In this document: one piece after another, positions 51,623 to 60,323 of the stretch | How the letters are laid out: each line of letters begins with the position of its first letter | Position numbering within the stretch: the first letter of the stretch is position 1 | Origin: Micavibrio sp. UBA7657 | Lineage (GTDB): Bacteria; Pseudomonadota; Alphaproteobacteria; Micavibrionales; Micavibrionaceae | Assembly (NCBI GenBank): GCA_002483465.1 | Contig: DLHX01000001.1 | Location: forward strand, 238 to 64,237 | Reading direction: 5' to 3' | DNA length: 64,000 nucleotides | Position numbers and translations under genes: made by a program | Notes under the pieces: generated by a model | Told to the model about the DNA's origin: nothing | Databases searched by the model: none | The model's input: the letters and a program-made list of their open reading frames with translations, nothing else

Positions 51623-53134
51623 ATGACACTGGCGATTTCTTTCTCCAAAACCCCCCGCAAAGGCTCCGACGCCGCCATCCTGCCCGTTTTCGAAGGCGGC
51701 AAACTGGGCGCGTTTGGCAAAAAACTGGATGAGGCCGCGAACGGCTACATCGCCAAGGTCCTGAAAACCAACCCCAGCTTTTCCGGTAAAAACGGTGAAT
51801 CCCTCACTCTTACGCTGCCCGGCAAGGCATCCTTCTCTCAGGTCATTTTGGCAGGCCTTGGTAAAGCCGCCAAACTGAACGCCGTACAGGCCGAGGACGC
51901 AGGCGGAAAAATTTACGCCGCCGCCGAAAAATCCGGCGCGAAACATATCACTCTGGTCGTCGACGAAGACGCTTCAAATCTGAAAGCAGGTGAAATCGCC
52001 GCGCGTTTTGCTGCAGGCCTCCAGCTCCGCTCCTACAAATTCACGAAATACAAAACAGGGAAAAAATCCGGCAAAGCCAAACCGGTTAAATTCGACATCG
52101 TCGTTTCAAAACCCGCCGACGCGGAAAAAACATTCGCCCGACTCAGCGCAGTGACGGAAGGTGTCTTCTTCGCCCGCGACCTCGTCAACGAACCACCCAA
52201 TGAGGTTATCCCTGAACTCTTTGCGCGCCGGATCGTGAAGGAACTCAAACCGCTCGGCGTCGAGATTGAAATTCTCGACGAAAAGAAAATGGCAAAGCTC
52301 GGCATGGGCGCGATTTTAGCCGTGGGCATGGGCTCCGACAATCTGCCGCGCATGGTCATCATGCGCTGGAACGGCGATAAATCATCGAAAGAAAAACCGT
52401 TCGCGCTGGTCGGCAAGGGCGTCACCTTCGACACCGGCGGCATCTCGATAAAACCCGCCGCAGGCATGGAAGAAATGAAAATGGACATGGCAGGCGCCGC
52501 CGCCGTCATCGGCACCATGATGGCCCTCGCCCGGAGAAAAGCAAAAACCAATGTCATCGGCATTGTCGGCCTCGCGGAAAACATGGTCTCGGGCCACGCG
52601 ACGCGCCCCTCCGATATCATCACCTCCTACGCAGGCAAAACGATTGAAGTCCTGAACACCGACGCCGAAGGCCGCCTTGTCCTCGCCGACTGCCTGACCT
52701 ACGTGCAGGAAAAATACAAACCCCGCGCCATCATCAACCTCGCCACCCTGACCGGCGCAATGATGATCGCTCTCGGCTACGAATATTGCGGCACGTTCTG
52801 CAACGACAACGCACTCTGGTCGGACATTGAAAAAGCAGGCAGGGAAACCGGCGAAAAACTCTGGCGCATGCCGTTAGACGAAGTCTGGAAACGCGAAATG
52901 GAATCCCCCGTCGCCGACCTCCAGAACCTCGCGAAATCCGGACGCTTCGCGGGAGGCTGCACCGCTGCTGGCTTCCTAGAGCATTTCATCGACAAGGGCA
53001 TGCCCTGGGCACACATGGATATCGCAGGCACGGCATGGATCAAGGCCGACCGCGCAACCGTACCGAAATACGGTACCGGCTTCGGCGTCCGCACGCTCGA
53101 CCGCCTGATCGCCAACAATTTTGAGAAAAAATGA
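51623..53134 (+). CDS. pepA: Leucyl aminopeptidase (M17)
   Basis: Cytosolic metallo-exopeptidase; E. coli PepA also binds DNA. 503 residues from the ATG at 51623 (MTLAISFSKTP); in-frame codons upstream are unlikely. The M17 active site is complete: VGKGVTFDTGGISIKPAAGM (metal and catalytic Lys) and signature NTDAEGRLVLADCL. AAAGAGAA precedes the ATG. The stop overlaps the start of the aminomutase-like gene (ATGA) and is followed by holC, a common pepA neighbour. Confidence 0.97.
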   Translation: MTLAISFSKTPRKGSDAAILPVFEGGKLGAFGKKLDEAANGYIAKVLKTNPSFSGKNGESLTLTLPGKASFSQVILAGLGKAAKLNAVQAEDAGGKIYAAAEKSGAKHITLVVDEDASNLKAGEIAARFAAGLQLRSYKFTKYKTGKKSGKAKPVKFDIVVSKPADAEKTFARLSAVTEGVFFARDLVNEPPNEVIPELFARRIVKELKPLGVEIEILDEKKMAKLGMGAILAVGMGSDNLPRMVIMRWNGDKSSKEKPFALVGKGVTFDTGGISIKPAAGMEEMKMDMAGAAAVIGTMMALARRKAKTNVIGIVGLAENMVSGHATRPSDIITSYAGKTIEVLNTDAEGRLVLADCLTYVQEKYKPRAIINLATLTGAMMIALGYEYCGTFCNDNALWSDIEKAGRETGEKLWRMPLDEVWKREMESPVADLQNLAKSGRFAGGCTAAGFLEHFIDKGMPWAHMDIAGTAWIKADRATVPKYGTGFGVRTLDRLIANNFEKK

Positions 53135-54207
53135 GCACCTTTAAATCGAAAAAACCGCGCCTGAAATCCGCGAAGGATTTCGAGAACGCCCCGACCATCC
53201 GCACCGAAGATCTCGCCGCCATCGAGCAGGTCTCGAAAAAATACGCGGTCGGCCTGACGCCGCATGTGCTGGAAACCATGCAGGGCTCGGTCGCTATCGA
53301 CGCGGTTGCAAAACAATACATCCCGCAAATCGAGGAACTGAAAACCACGCCGGAGGAAAACCCGGACCCCATCGGCGATTACGCGCACACACCCGTGAAA
53401 GGCCTCGTCCACCGCTACCCTGACCGCCTCCTCCTGAAACTCGCGAATGTCTGCGCGGTTTATTGCCGCTACTGTTTCCGCCGCGAAATGGTCGGTCCCG
53501 GCTCGGACGTCCTGAACGCCGAAGAAAAACAGGACGCTTTCGCCTACATCCGCGACAACAAGAATATCTGGGAAGTGATTTTGACCGGCGGCGATCCGCT
53601 CGTTCTCTCCGCCCGTCAATTATCCGAAACGCTCGACGAACTCTGCGCGATTGAACACGTCAAAGTCATCCGCATTCATACGCGCATTCCCGCCGCCGAC
53701 CCGAAACGCATCACCGATGAACTCTGCGCCGCACTGAAACGCGAGAAAGCAATTTACGTCGCGGTCCATATCAACCACGCGCAGGAAATCACACCGCAAG
53801 TCGAAACCGCCCTCAAAAAACTCCACGAAGCGGGTTGCGTTCTCCTCTCGCAATCCGTGCTGCTCAAGGGCGTCAACGACAACCCGCACATCCTCGAAGA
53901 CCTCTTCCGCAAACTCGCAGCACTGCGCGTGAAACCCTATTACCTCCACCACCCCGACCTCGCGCCCGGCACGTCGCATTTCCGCCTTTCCTTAAAAGAG
54001 GGCAAGGCAATCGTTAAAAAATTACTCGGCCGCGTCTCGGGAATTTGCCAGCCGCATTACATGCTCGACATCCCCGGCGGCCACGGCAAGGTGCCGGTCA
54101 CGCGCGATTACATTTTCGAGGAAAAAGACGGCGAATACATTGTCGAGGATTTCGAAGGCTTCAAACATCACTACCCGCCGCAGGGTCAAAAGGAAAATGC
54201 GAAATGA
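53131..54207 (+). CDS. Lysine 2,3-aminomutase family radical SAM protein
   Basis: 358 residues of the KamA/EpmB family. The radical SAM cluster motif is C108-x3-C112-x2-C115 (NVCAVYCRYCFRRE). The PLP-binding lysine is probably K320 in DIPGGHGKVPV. Conserved LTGGDPLVLS and LHHPDLAPGTSHFR support the fold. Members either isomerise free lysine or, as EpmB, make beta-lysine for modification of elongation factor P; the short length fits EpmB-like members. Here it sits between pepA and holC with 4-base ATGA overlaps on both sides, an unusual but clearly co-translated location. No efp or epmA nearby. Confidence 0.85.
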   Translation: MSTFKSKKPRLKSAKDFENAPTIRTEDLAAIEQVSKKYAVGLTPHVLETMQGSVAIDAVAKQYIPQIEELKTTPEENPDPIGDYAHTPVKGLVHRYPDRLLLKLANVCAVYCRYCFRREMVGPGSDVLNAEEKQDAFAYIRDNKNIWEVILTGGDPLVLSARQLSETLDELCAIEHVKVIRIHTRIPAADPKRITDELCAALKREKAIYVAVHINHAQEITPQVETALKKLHEAGCVLLSQSVLLKGVNDNPHILEDLFRKLAALRVKPYYLHHPDLAPGTSHFRLSLKEGKAIVKKLLGRVSGICQPHYMLDIPGGHGKVPVTRDYIFEEKDGEYIVEDFEGFKHHYPPQGQKENAK

Positions 54208-54653
54208 CCGAGGTGCGCTTCTATCACATGGAACGCCAGTCGCTCGAGCAGGTCCTGCCCGGCCTCCTGACCAAAGCCCTCGAAAACGGCCACAAGATTC
54301 TCGTCAAAACGAATGATGAAGCCGAGGCCGAGCGTCTCGCCGAACATCTCTGGATCTACAACGCCAACATCTTCCTGCCGCACGGCACGAAAAAAGACAA
54401 CCACGCAGCATTGCAGCCTGTCTATCTCACTTCATCGAATGACAACCCGAACGGCGCCGACGTTCTCATTCTCACCAACGGAACCAGCGCCGACGATATT
54501 GGCAATTTCAAACTCTGCTGCGAACTCCTGGATGGCCGCGATGAATCTCAGGTCGCGCAGGCGCGCGCGCACTGGAAGTCATACAAAGACTCCGGCCACG
54601 CCCTCACCTACTGGCAGCAGGGCGAAAAATCCTGGGAGAAAAAAGACATTTAA
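54204..54653 (+). CDS. holC: DNA polymerase III subunit chi
   Basis: 149 residues of HolC: TEVRFYHMERQSLEQVLPGL, LVKTNDEAEAERLAEHLWIY, then PHGTKKDNHAALQPVYL. These match the family N-terminus and central region (chi binds psi and SSB and links the clamp loader to SSB-coated DNA). The sequence TGA/ATG overlap with the aminomutase-like gene (ATGA) sets the start. Alphaproteobacterial HolC is often encoded after pepA, which supports the call. Transcription should stop at the repeat-derived hairpin just downstream. Confidence 0.92.
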   Translation: MTEVRFYHMERQSLEQVLPGLLTKALENGHKILVKTNDEAEAERLAEHLWIYNANIFLPHGTKKDNHAALQPVYLTSSNDNPNGADVLILTNGTSADDIGNFKLCCELLDGRDESQVAQARAHWKSYKDSGHALTYWQQGEKSWEKKDI

Positions 54654-54662
54654 TCCCCCCAA

Positions 54663-54743
54663 TGTCATCCCGGCGAAAGCCGGGATCGGGTAGATTAATG
54701 GCAACCGGATTCCGGCTTACGCCGGAATGACAGCTTCTTTTTT
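54663..54743. repeat. Composite inverted repeat / bidirectional terminator
   Basis: Two 25-26 bp units in opposite orientation: 54663-54687 (TGTCATCCCGGCGAAAGCC...) and 54707-54732, whose complement begins TGTCATTCCGGCGTAAGCC. Each unit is itself a hairpin with GGC/GCC stem and the two together can form a long stem-loop. A T-run (CTTCTTTTTTT) follows on the plus strand. It resembles dispersed GC-rich palindromic intergenic repeats and here probably terminates both the holC operon and the convergent cytochrome c gene. Confidence 0.7.
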
Positions 54744-54749
54744 TAAGAT

Positions 54750-55403
54750 TTAGTGCGCGGGCGCTTCTTTGGGAGCTTCCGCAGGCGCGGCACCTTCAGC
54801 CGGTGCAGCAGCCGCATCCGCAGCAGGCGCTGCTGCTGGCGGTGCAAGCTCCGCCGCTTCAGCATCGATCTCGCCTTGTGAAGGCATCGGCGGCGGCGAA
54901 TCTTCCAGCGTCCGCAGCCATGCGATAATCGCCGCGCGGTCTTCCGGCTTCTTGAGGCCGATGAAACTCATCTTCGTACCGTTTACGAATGCTTTCGGCT
55001 TATAAAGGAATTTGTTGAGATCGGCGTAAGTCCACGTGCCGCCCTTGGCAAGCATGCCCTCGGAATAGGCAAAACCTGCATGGCCGCCTTTTTTGTGCCC
55101 AACCGTATCCCACAAAGTCGGCCCGATTTTCGCGGGCTCGCCTTTTTGGAAATTGTGGCACGAGGCGCAGGCTTTAGAGAGTTTTTCGCCCTTGGCAATG
55201 TCTGCCGTGGCAATCAGGTGCAAAATCGGCTCCGGCCCGGTCGGCCCGGCGGCTGCGCCCGGTTCCGGCGCGCCTTCGATGCTGACGACATCGGTCTCAA
55301 GCGCGTGCGGGTGAATCATCACTTCCGCCACGAATCCGCCGAGCATGGCGGTAATTCCGGCAACAAGGACTGCGGCAAAGATTTTGTTGGATTCAAGGGA
55401 CAT
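54750..55403 (-). CDS. Membrane-anchored c-type cytochrome (CycM/c552 type)
   Basis: 217 residues. An uncleaved N-terminal helix (FAAVLVAGITAMLGGFVAE) anchors a periplasmic class I cytochrome c domain with the heme motif CASCH (about residue 82), the conserved IGPTLWDTVG, and a candidate axial Met in GTKMSFIGL. The C-terminal 45 residues are Ala/Pro-rich. CycM-type cytochromes pass electrons from the bc1 complex to aa3 oxidase, which fits the oxidase assembly genes at the left of the window. Divergent from pheA. Confidence 0.9.
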   Translation of the reverse strand: MSLESNKIFAAVLVAGITAMLGGFVAEVMIHPHALETDVVSIEGAPEPGAAAGPTGPEPILHLIATADIAKGEKLSKACASCHNFQKGEPAKIGPTLWDTVGHKKGGHAGFAYSEGMLAKGGTWTYADLNKFLYKPKAFVNGTKMSFIGLKKPEDRAAIIAWLRTLEDSPPPMPSQGEIDAEAAELAPPAAAPAADAAAAPAEGAAPAEAPKEAPAH

Positions 55404-55531
55404 CGGCGGGTGTGGCTATCTGTACTGTTTTCTTTACGTTTTTCGAAAATATCCCGGTTGAGGGCGGTTGTCGAGAGTGTTATACCCAATGTCAGTACTC
55501 ATTCAACCGAAATTTTTGCAGGAAACTGTCT

Positions 55532-56404
55532 ATGGCCAAGAAAGCTGGGAAAATAGCCTTCCAGGGTATGAAAGGCGCCTATTCCGATCTCGCCTGCCGG
55601 GCCGTCTATCCGGACATGGAAACCGTGCCCTGCCCGACCTTCGAGGACGCCTTCAATGCCGTACGCGAAGGCGGGGCCGACCTCGCCATGATCCCGATCG
55701 ACAACACGCTGGCCGGACGGGTCGCCGATGTCCACCATTTGATGCCCAAGGGCGATCTGTTCATCATAGGTGAATATTTCCTCCCCATCCGCCACCATCT
55801 GCTCGGCGTTAAGGGCGCAAAAAAAGAATCTATCAGGCACGTACACTCGCACGTGCATGCCATCCCCCAGTGCCGGAAAGTGATTCAAAGGCTGGGATTG
55901 AAAGCCCATATTCATGCCGACACCGCAGGCGCCGCGGAAGAAGTCGCACAGAACAACGACCCCGCGCACGCCGCCATCGCCTCCGAACTCGCCGCGCAGA
56001 TTTACGGATTGCAGATCATCGAGGAAGACGTACAGGACGCGAAACATAACACTACGCGCTTCATCATCCTGTCGCCCGAGCCGGAGATTCCAAAACTCGA
56101 TGAAAAAGACGTCGACACGCTGAGCGCCATTTTGTTCGAGGTCCGCAACATTCCCGCCGCTTTATATAAAAGCCTCGGCGGCTTCGCGACCAATAATTTG
56201 AGCCTCGCAAAGCTGGAATCCTATATCGACCCGAATTTCCAGGGCGCGCTGTTCTATTGCGAGATCGAAGGCCATCCTGAAAGCACGGCCTTCCGCCTCG
56301 CCCTCGAGGAACTTGGGTTTTATGCTAAGGATGTGAAATTTCTCGGTGCCTGGCCGGCTCACGGCCTCCGCCGTACGTACAGGAAGAACCAGAGCGAGTT
56401 CTGA
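55532..56404 (+). CDS. pheA: Prephenate dehydratase
   Basis: Converts prephenate to phenylpyruvate in phenylalanine synthesis. 290 residues; catalytic domain with IAFQGMKGAYSDLACRAVYP, DLAMIPIDNTLAGRVADVHH and the TRF motif NTTRFIILS. The C-terminal ACT domain reads LFEVRNIPAALYKSLGGFAT with the phenylalanine-binding ESxP-like segment LAKLESYIDPNFQGALFYCEI, so feedback inhibition is likely. There is no chorismate mutase domain, as in most alphaproteobacteria. AGGAAA precedes the ATG at 55532; the upstream open frame is not used. Confidence 0.95.
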   Translation: MAKKAGKIAFQGMKGAYSDLACRAVYPDMETVPCPTFEDAFNAVREGGADLAMIPIDNTLAGRVADVHHLMPKGDLFIIGEYFLPIRHHLLGVKGAKKESIRHVHSHVHAIPQCRKVIQRLGLKAHIHADTAGAAEEVAQNNDPAHAAIASELAAQIYGLQIIEEDVQDAKHNTTRFIILSPEPEIPKLDEKDVDTLSAILFEVRNIPAALYKSLGGFATNNLSLAKLESYIDPNFQGALFYCEIEGHPESTAFRLALEELGFYAKDVKFLGAWPAHGLRRTYRKNQSEF

Positions 56405-56406
56405 TC

Positions 56407-56748
56407 ATGCCGACCTATGCGGCCATTACTGTCGATCTACTGAAGGACGCCGCCACTTTTTTCCGGACGCTGGCCGACCAGAATGAAGGCGTCAAAAAAG
56501 AAATGACGGACAACGCCGCCATCTATGAACGCATGGCCGAGATGATGGAAAAAGATCCGCGCGGTGCCGCGCCCGGCGGTCAGACATTCGGCCAGCTAAG
56601 CGCCCGGCTTTTACAGGACACCGCGAACCTGTTCCGCAAGCTCGCCGTTCAGAACGAACCGATCCGCGAGCAGATGGAGCATAACGCCAACATCTACGAC
56701 CAGGTTGCCGAGGCCGTTGCAAAAGATCCTTTAGCCATTCTTGACTGA
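56407..56748 (+). CDS. Hypothetical protein of two tandem helical repeats
   Basis: 113 residues consisting of two similar halves: residues 8-53 (VDLLKDAATFFRTLADQNEG, IYERMAEMMEKDPRGA) and 66-111 (ARLLQDTANLFRKLAVQNEP, IYDQVAEAVAKDPLAI). Each has LL-x-D-xA-x-F/LFR-x-LA, QNE, N/I Y and KDP at matching positions. Predicted all-helical, soluble. It begins 2 bp after the pheA stop and is probably co-transcribed. Family unknown; its stop directly abuts the convergent next gene. Confidence 0.75.
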   Translation: MPTYAAITVDLLKDAATFFRTLADQNEGVKKEMTDNAAIYERMAEMMEKDPRGAAPGGQTFGQLSARLLQDTANLFRKLAVQNEPIREQMEHNANIYDQVAEAVAKDPLAILD

Positions 56749-57126
56749 TTAATCTGCGGGCAACATGAACAGCAGCGCCATGCCCGTCAGCGCGCATCCC
56801 GCCATCAAAACCAGCAGGAATGAAATGAACATACCAACCAGTCTGTCTTCAGTTTCGCGGTAAATTTTCAAAGTTTTGTCGAAGCGCCGTTTCGCCCTGC
56901 GGTCGAAAAACTTTTTCTTGATCTCCACGCGGTCATATTCTTTCGTCCTGAAAAGTTTTTCAGCCTTGCGATAGGCAGCTTCCGCCGTACGCGTGGTGTG
57001 ACGCCTCTCCCATTTCGAGCATGGATCGGTGCGGTTATCGTTATGAAAAGGTCTGTGAAAAATATAGACCGAATATTCGTCGGGAGGCGTTTTACGTTCT
57101 CCCTCGTTCGCTTTTGACATGGTCAT
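56749..57126 (-). CDS. Hypothetical protein with C-terminal membrane helix
   Basis: 125 residues. A polar N-terminal part with KTPPDEYSVYIFHRPFH and DPCSKWERRHTT, a strongly basic central helix (RVEIKKKFFDRRAKRRFDKT), then one C-terminal helix (MFISFLLVLMAGCALTGMAL). Basic residues before the helix suggest a cytoplasmic N-terminus. No known family. A GGAG site lies ahead of 57126; an ATG two codons later is also possible. Its start faces a CtrA-like box shared with ftsK. Confidence 0.65.
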   Translation of the reverse strand: MTMSKANEGERKTPPDEYSVYIFHRPFHNDNRTDPCSKWERRHTTRTAEAAYRKAEKLFRTKEYDRVEIKKKFFDRRAKRRFDKTLKIYRETEDRLVGMFISFLLVLMAGCALTGMALLFMLPAD

Positions 57127-57174
57127 GGGCGTTTCTCCGTATTTTTTTGGCTTTATCTAAATACGCCCTTAATG

Positions 57175-57190
57175 GTTAACAAATCGTTAA
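57175..57190 (-). promoter_or_regulatory. CtrA-type binding site
   Basis: Read on the minus strand the site is TTAACGATTTGTTAAC, a full match to TTAA-N7-TTAAC, the consensus for the alphaproteobacterial cell-cycle regulator CtrA. It is 49 bp upstream of the minus-strand hypothetical gene and 135 bp upstream of ftsK. On the plus strand the core is also TTAA-N7-TTAA, so it could act in both directions. Confidence 0.6.
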
Positions 57191-57324
57191 TATGGCCCTT
57201 CCTATCCATGCTGCAACGCTTCAAAAATCAATAAAAGACGCGTGCTTTCTTGTTTTTATGACCAAGGCGCGGTACTCTGTGGATAGTTATTTTCACTCCT
57301 CTGTCCCCACTGTTAGTTGAAATC

Positions 57325-59847
57325 ATGTCCCGCTCCCGTACCATTTACCGCCACCGGCGGAAAAAACGCTCGCTCTTCCGTTTGCCCGACTCCGTCCAGG
57401 CCTTCACGGCGCGGCGGCTGCTCGATATTTTCGCAGGCACGTTAGGCTGCCTCGGCCTGTTCCTTTTCATCGCACTCGCCAGTTACGACCACGCAGACCC
57501 GTCATCGAACACCGCAGGCACCATTACCTCTGGCCCCGTCAATAACTGGATGGGCGCGCCCGGCGCGTGGCTGTCCGATCTTCTTTTGCAAACCATCGGC
57601 ATCGGCGGTTTCGTTATCGCTGGCGGTATCATCGCCTGGAGCATCCGCCTTTTCCGCCGCGAAGTTCTCAGCCCTGCCTGGCTCCGCGCCATCGCGCTCG
57701 TCATCGCCGCCGTCGTGCTCCCCGTTGCCGCCGCGCAAATTTCTTCAAACGGCTGGATGGTGCATCCGTTTCTGGGCAGCAGTGCAGGCACATTGATTTT
57801 AGAAAATCTCAACCAATTCGGCACCGGCATCGCGCCGTTTTTCGATCACGGATTTTTTGTCATCACCGCCGCCATAGTCGCGGCGCTCGCATTTTCATTT
57901 TCCATCGCCGTCACATCCGAAGAACTCGGCGCGGTATTTCATGGCGTCAGCGCGCTCACCGCCGCAACCGCTTTGTTCGCCTGGACCGCCGCGTCCAATT
58001 TCGTGAACTGGGTGCTGCATCACAACGATCCTTCTTACAGACCACAACCGCTCACCTTCCTGAAAAACCTGCGTCCCGAACCCGCGAAACCGAAACGCGC
58101 CCCCGCCATCAACACCGGCGAGATTTATGACGAGGACGAAGAGGACGAAGAAGAGGATGAAGAAGAAGAAATCGGCAGCTTCGACAAGCCCGAGCGCACG
58201 GTGCGCACGCTGGCACAGGCCGTCACCGGTCCCGTCCCGCCCGCCATTCCCGTCGTCGCCAAGAAAATGAAAAAAGCCGCCGGCACCGGCGGCCAGCGCA
58301 AGATGAGCTTCGCCGCAGGCGATTGGGAACTGCCGCCTCTCACCCTCATTCAATCGCCGCCCAAAAATACTGAACACAACGACCTCAACGAAGACGCACT
58401 GCGTAAAAACGCCGAACTTCTTCAAAACGTTCTCGCCGATTTCAACGTGCAGGGCGATATCGTCAGCATTTCACCCGGCCCCGTCGTCACGCTCTATGAA
58501 CTCGAACCCGCGCCCGGCACAAAAACCAGCCGTGTCATTTCCCTCGCCGACGACATCGCGCGCTCAATGTCCGCCGTCTCCGTACGCTGCGCGACCGTCC
58601 CGGGCCGCAACGTCATCGGTATCGAACTGCCGAACAAGGAACGCCAGATCGTTTACATGCAGGAGCTTCTCTCCTCGCGCACCTATGAAACCGGCACGGC
58701 CAAACTCCCGCTCGTGCTCGGCAAGGATATCTCCGGCCAGCCGATCCTCGCCGACTTAGCCAAAATGCCGCACCTGCTCGTGGCCGGAACCACCGGCTCG
58801 GGTAAATCGGTCGCGGTGAACACAATGATTTTATCCTTGCTCTACCGCCTCTCGCCCGAGCAATGCCGCTTCATCATGATCGATCCGAAAATGCTCGAGC
58901 TCTCCGTCTATCAGGACATCCCACATCTTCTCACACCCGTCGTCACCGAACCCGGCAAGGCCGTTGTCGCGCTGAAATGGGCCGTGCGCGAAATGGAAGA
59001 CCGTTACCGCGCCATGTCGAAACTCGGCGTGCGTAACATCGAGGGCTATAACGAGCGCCTGCGCGAAGCCAAGAAAAAAGGCGAGACCATCATGCGCAAG
59101 GTGCAAACGGGTTTCGATCCCGGCACCGGACAGGCGATCTTCGAGGAACAACCGTTAGATCTCAACGACCTGCCTTACATCGTCGTCATCGTCGACGAAT
59201 TCGCCGACCTCATGCTGGTCGCGGGCAAGGACGTGGAGAACGCAATTCAAAGGCTCGCCCAGATGGCCCGCGCCGCCGGCATTCACCTCATCATGGCAAC
59301 GCAAAGACCTTCCGTCGACGTCATCACCGGCGTCATCAAGGCGAACTTCCCGACCCGTATCTCCTTCCAGGTCACGTCAAAAATCGACAGCAGAACCATC
59401 CTCGGTGAATCCGGCGCCGAACAGCTCCTCGGCATGGGCGACATGCTCTACATGGCACCCGGCGGCCGCATCACGCGCGTCCACGGCCCGTTCGTATCCG
59501 ATAACGAAGTCGAAAAAGTCGTCGACTTCCTCAAAGACCAGGGCGAACCCGATTACATCAACGAAGTCACCGAAGGCGAAGACGATTTCGGCGATAACGA
59601 AGTCATGAACGCCATGTTCGGCGGTGGCGGAGACGGCAGCGGCGTCGACGAACTCTACGACCAGGCCGTGGCGCTCGTCGCGCGCGAGGGCAAGGCCTCG
59701 ACCAGCTTCGTCCAGCGCTATTTACAAATCGGCTACAACCGCGCCGCGCGCATCATCGAGGAAATGGAACGCCAGGGCGTCATTTCCAAGGCCAACGCCA
59801 CCGGCAAACGCGAAGTGCTGGTCGGCAACCATTTCAGTGATGCCTGA
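57325..59847 (+). CDS. ftsK: DNA translocase FtsK
   Basis: Couples chromosome dimer resolution to division at the septum. 840 residues: four N-terminal membrane helices (about 30-220), an acidic linker (YDEDEEDEEEDEEEEIG) and Pro/Lys-rich region, then the RecA-like motor. Walker A is VAGTTGSGKSVAVNTM, Walker B is YIVVIVDEFADLMLV, and ATQRPSVDVITGVIKANFPT follows. The C-terminal gamma winged-helix domain (TSFVQRYLQIGYNRAARIIE) recognises KOPS-type sequences. The ATG follows TTGAAATC and a 198-bp leader carrying a CtrA box, so cell-cycle control is plausible. Confidence 0.97.
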   Translation: MSRSRTIYRHRRKKRSLFRLPDSVQAFTARRLLDIFAGTLGCLGLFLFIALASYDHADPSSNTAGTITSGPVNNWMGAPGAWLSDLLLQTIGIGGFVIAGGIIAWSIRLFRREVLSPAWLRAIALVIAAVVLPVAAAQISSNGWMVHPFLGSSAGTLILENLNQFGTGIAPFFDHGFFVITAAIVAALAFSFSIAVTSEELGAVFHGVSALTAATALFAWTAASNFVNWVLHHNDPSYRPQPLTFLKNLRPEPAKPKRAPAINTGEIYDEDEEDEEEDEEEEIGSFDKPERTVRTLAQAVTGPVPPAIPVVAKKMKKAAGTGGQRKMSFAAGDWELPPLTLIQSPPKNTEHNDLNEDALRKNAELLQNVLADFNVQGDIVSISPGPVVTLYELEPAPGTKTSRVISLADDIARSMSAVSVRCATVPGRNVIGIELPNKERQIVYMQELLSSRTYETGTAKLPLVLGKDISGQPILADLAKMPHLLVAGTTGSGKSVAVNTMILSLLYRLSPEQCRFIMIDPKMLELSVYQDIPHLLTPVVTEPGKAVVALKWAVREMEDRYRAMSKLGVRNIEGYNERLREAKKKGETIMRKVQTGFDPGTGQAIFEEQPLDLNDLPYIVVIVDEFADLMLVAGKDVENAIQRLAQMARAAGIHLIMATQRPSVDVITGVIKANFPTRISFQVTSKIDSRTILGESGAEQLLGMGDMLYMAPGGRITRVHGPFVSDNEVEKVVDFLKDQGEPDYINEVTEGEDDFGDNEVMNAMFGGGGDGSGVDELYDQAVALVAREGKASTSFVQRYLQIGYNRAARIIEEMERQGVISKANATGKREVLVGNHFSDA

Positions 59848-59848
59848 T

Positions 59849-60316
59849 CTACTGATCCGACGGCATAAGCTGAACGTCAATTAAAACTGCTGTTATAAAT
59901 TTATTCGGCGTACGAATAACGAGAGGCATCCCGATCCCATCATTTTTTATAGATGGGTTAGGAAAATATAATTCCACAATGTGTGGCTTGGATGAAAAAT
60001 CCTCTAGTCTTGTTGAAAAAGATTGCCACCCTTGTGTCGAAGTAGAAAAATTTTGGCCTTTTGCATTAAACCCTATATCAAGAAATTTATCTTTAATGGA
60101 AATTTCTGCATTAATCTGACCATATTTTCCACTTTTCTCAAACGGAAACTGCAGCGTCGAAGAACAAGTTTTATCTTTTACTGTGCACGTCGATTCATAT
60201 TCTCCACATGCGTCAAATGTCTTCAATTTAATCGAATACGTCTGCGCGGAAGCCTCTGACTGCATAAAAATCAGAAAAGCCGAAACCATTAAAAAATAAA
60301 ATATTTTTGAAACCAT
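59849..60316 (-). CDS. Hypothetical exported protein
   Basis: 155 residues with a signal peptide (MVSKIFYFLMVSAFLIFMQS, cleavage near SASA-QTY) and a mature part with four cysteines (DACGEYESTCTVKDKTCSS). It is probably a disulfide-stabilised beta-rich periplasmic domain. Its DNA is clearly more AT-rich than the neighbouring ftsK and lolA genes. Family not recognised. 7 bp downstream of a second AT-rich gene, suggesting a two-gene unit of separate origin. Confidence 0.7.
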   Translation of the reverse strand: MVSKIFYFLMVSAFLIFMQSEASAQTYSIKLKTFDACGEYESTCTVKDKTCSSTLQFPFEKSGKYGQINAEISIKDKFLDIGFNAKGQNFSTSTQGWQSFSTRLEDFSSKPHIVELYFPNPSIKNDGIGMPLVIRTPNKFITAVLIDVQLMPSDQ

Positions 60317-60323
60317 ATGGCTC

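Noticed and set aside
58127..58172. GAGGAC/GAAGAG-rich tract inside ftsK as a short tandem repeat
   Set aside because: It is simply the acidic linker coding sequence of FtsK.
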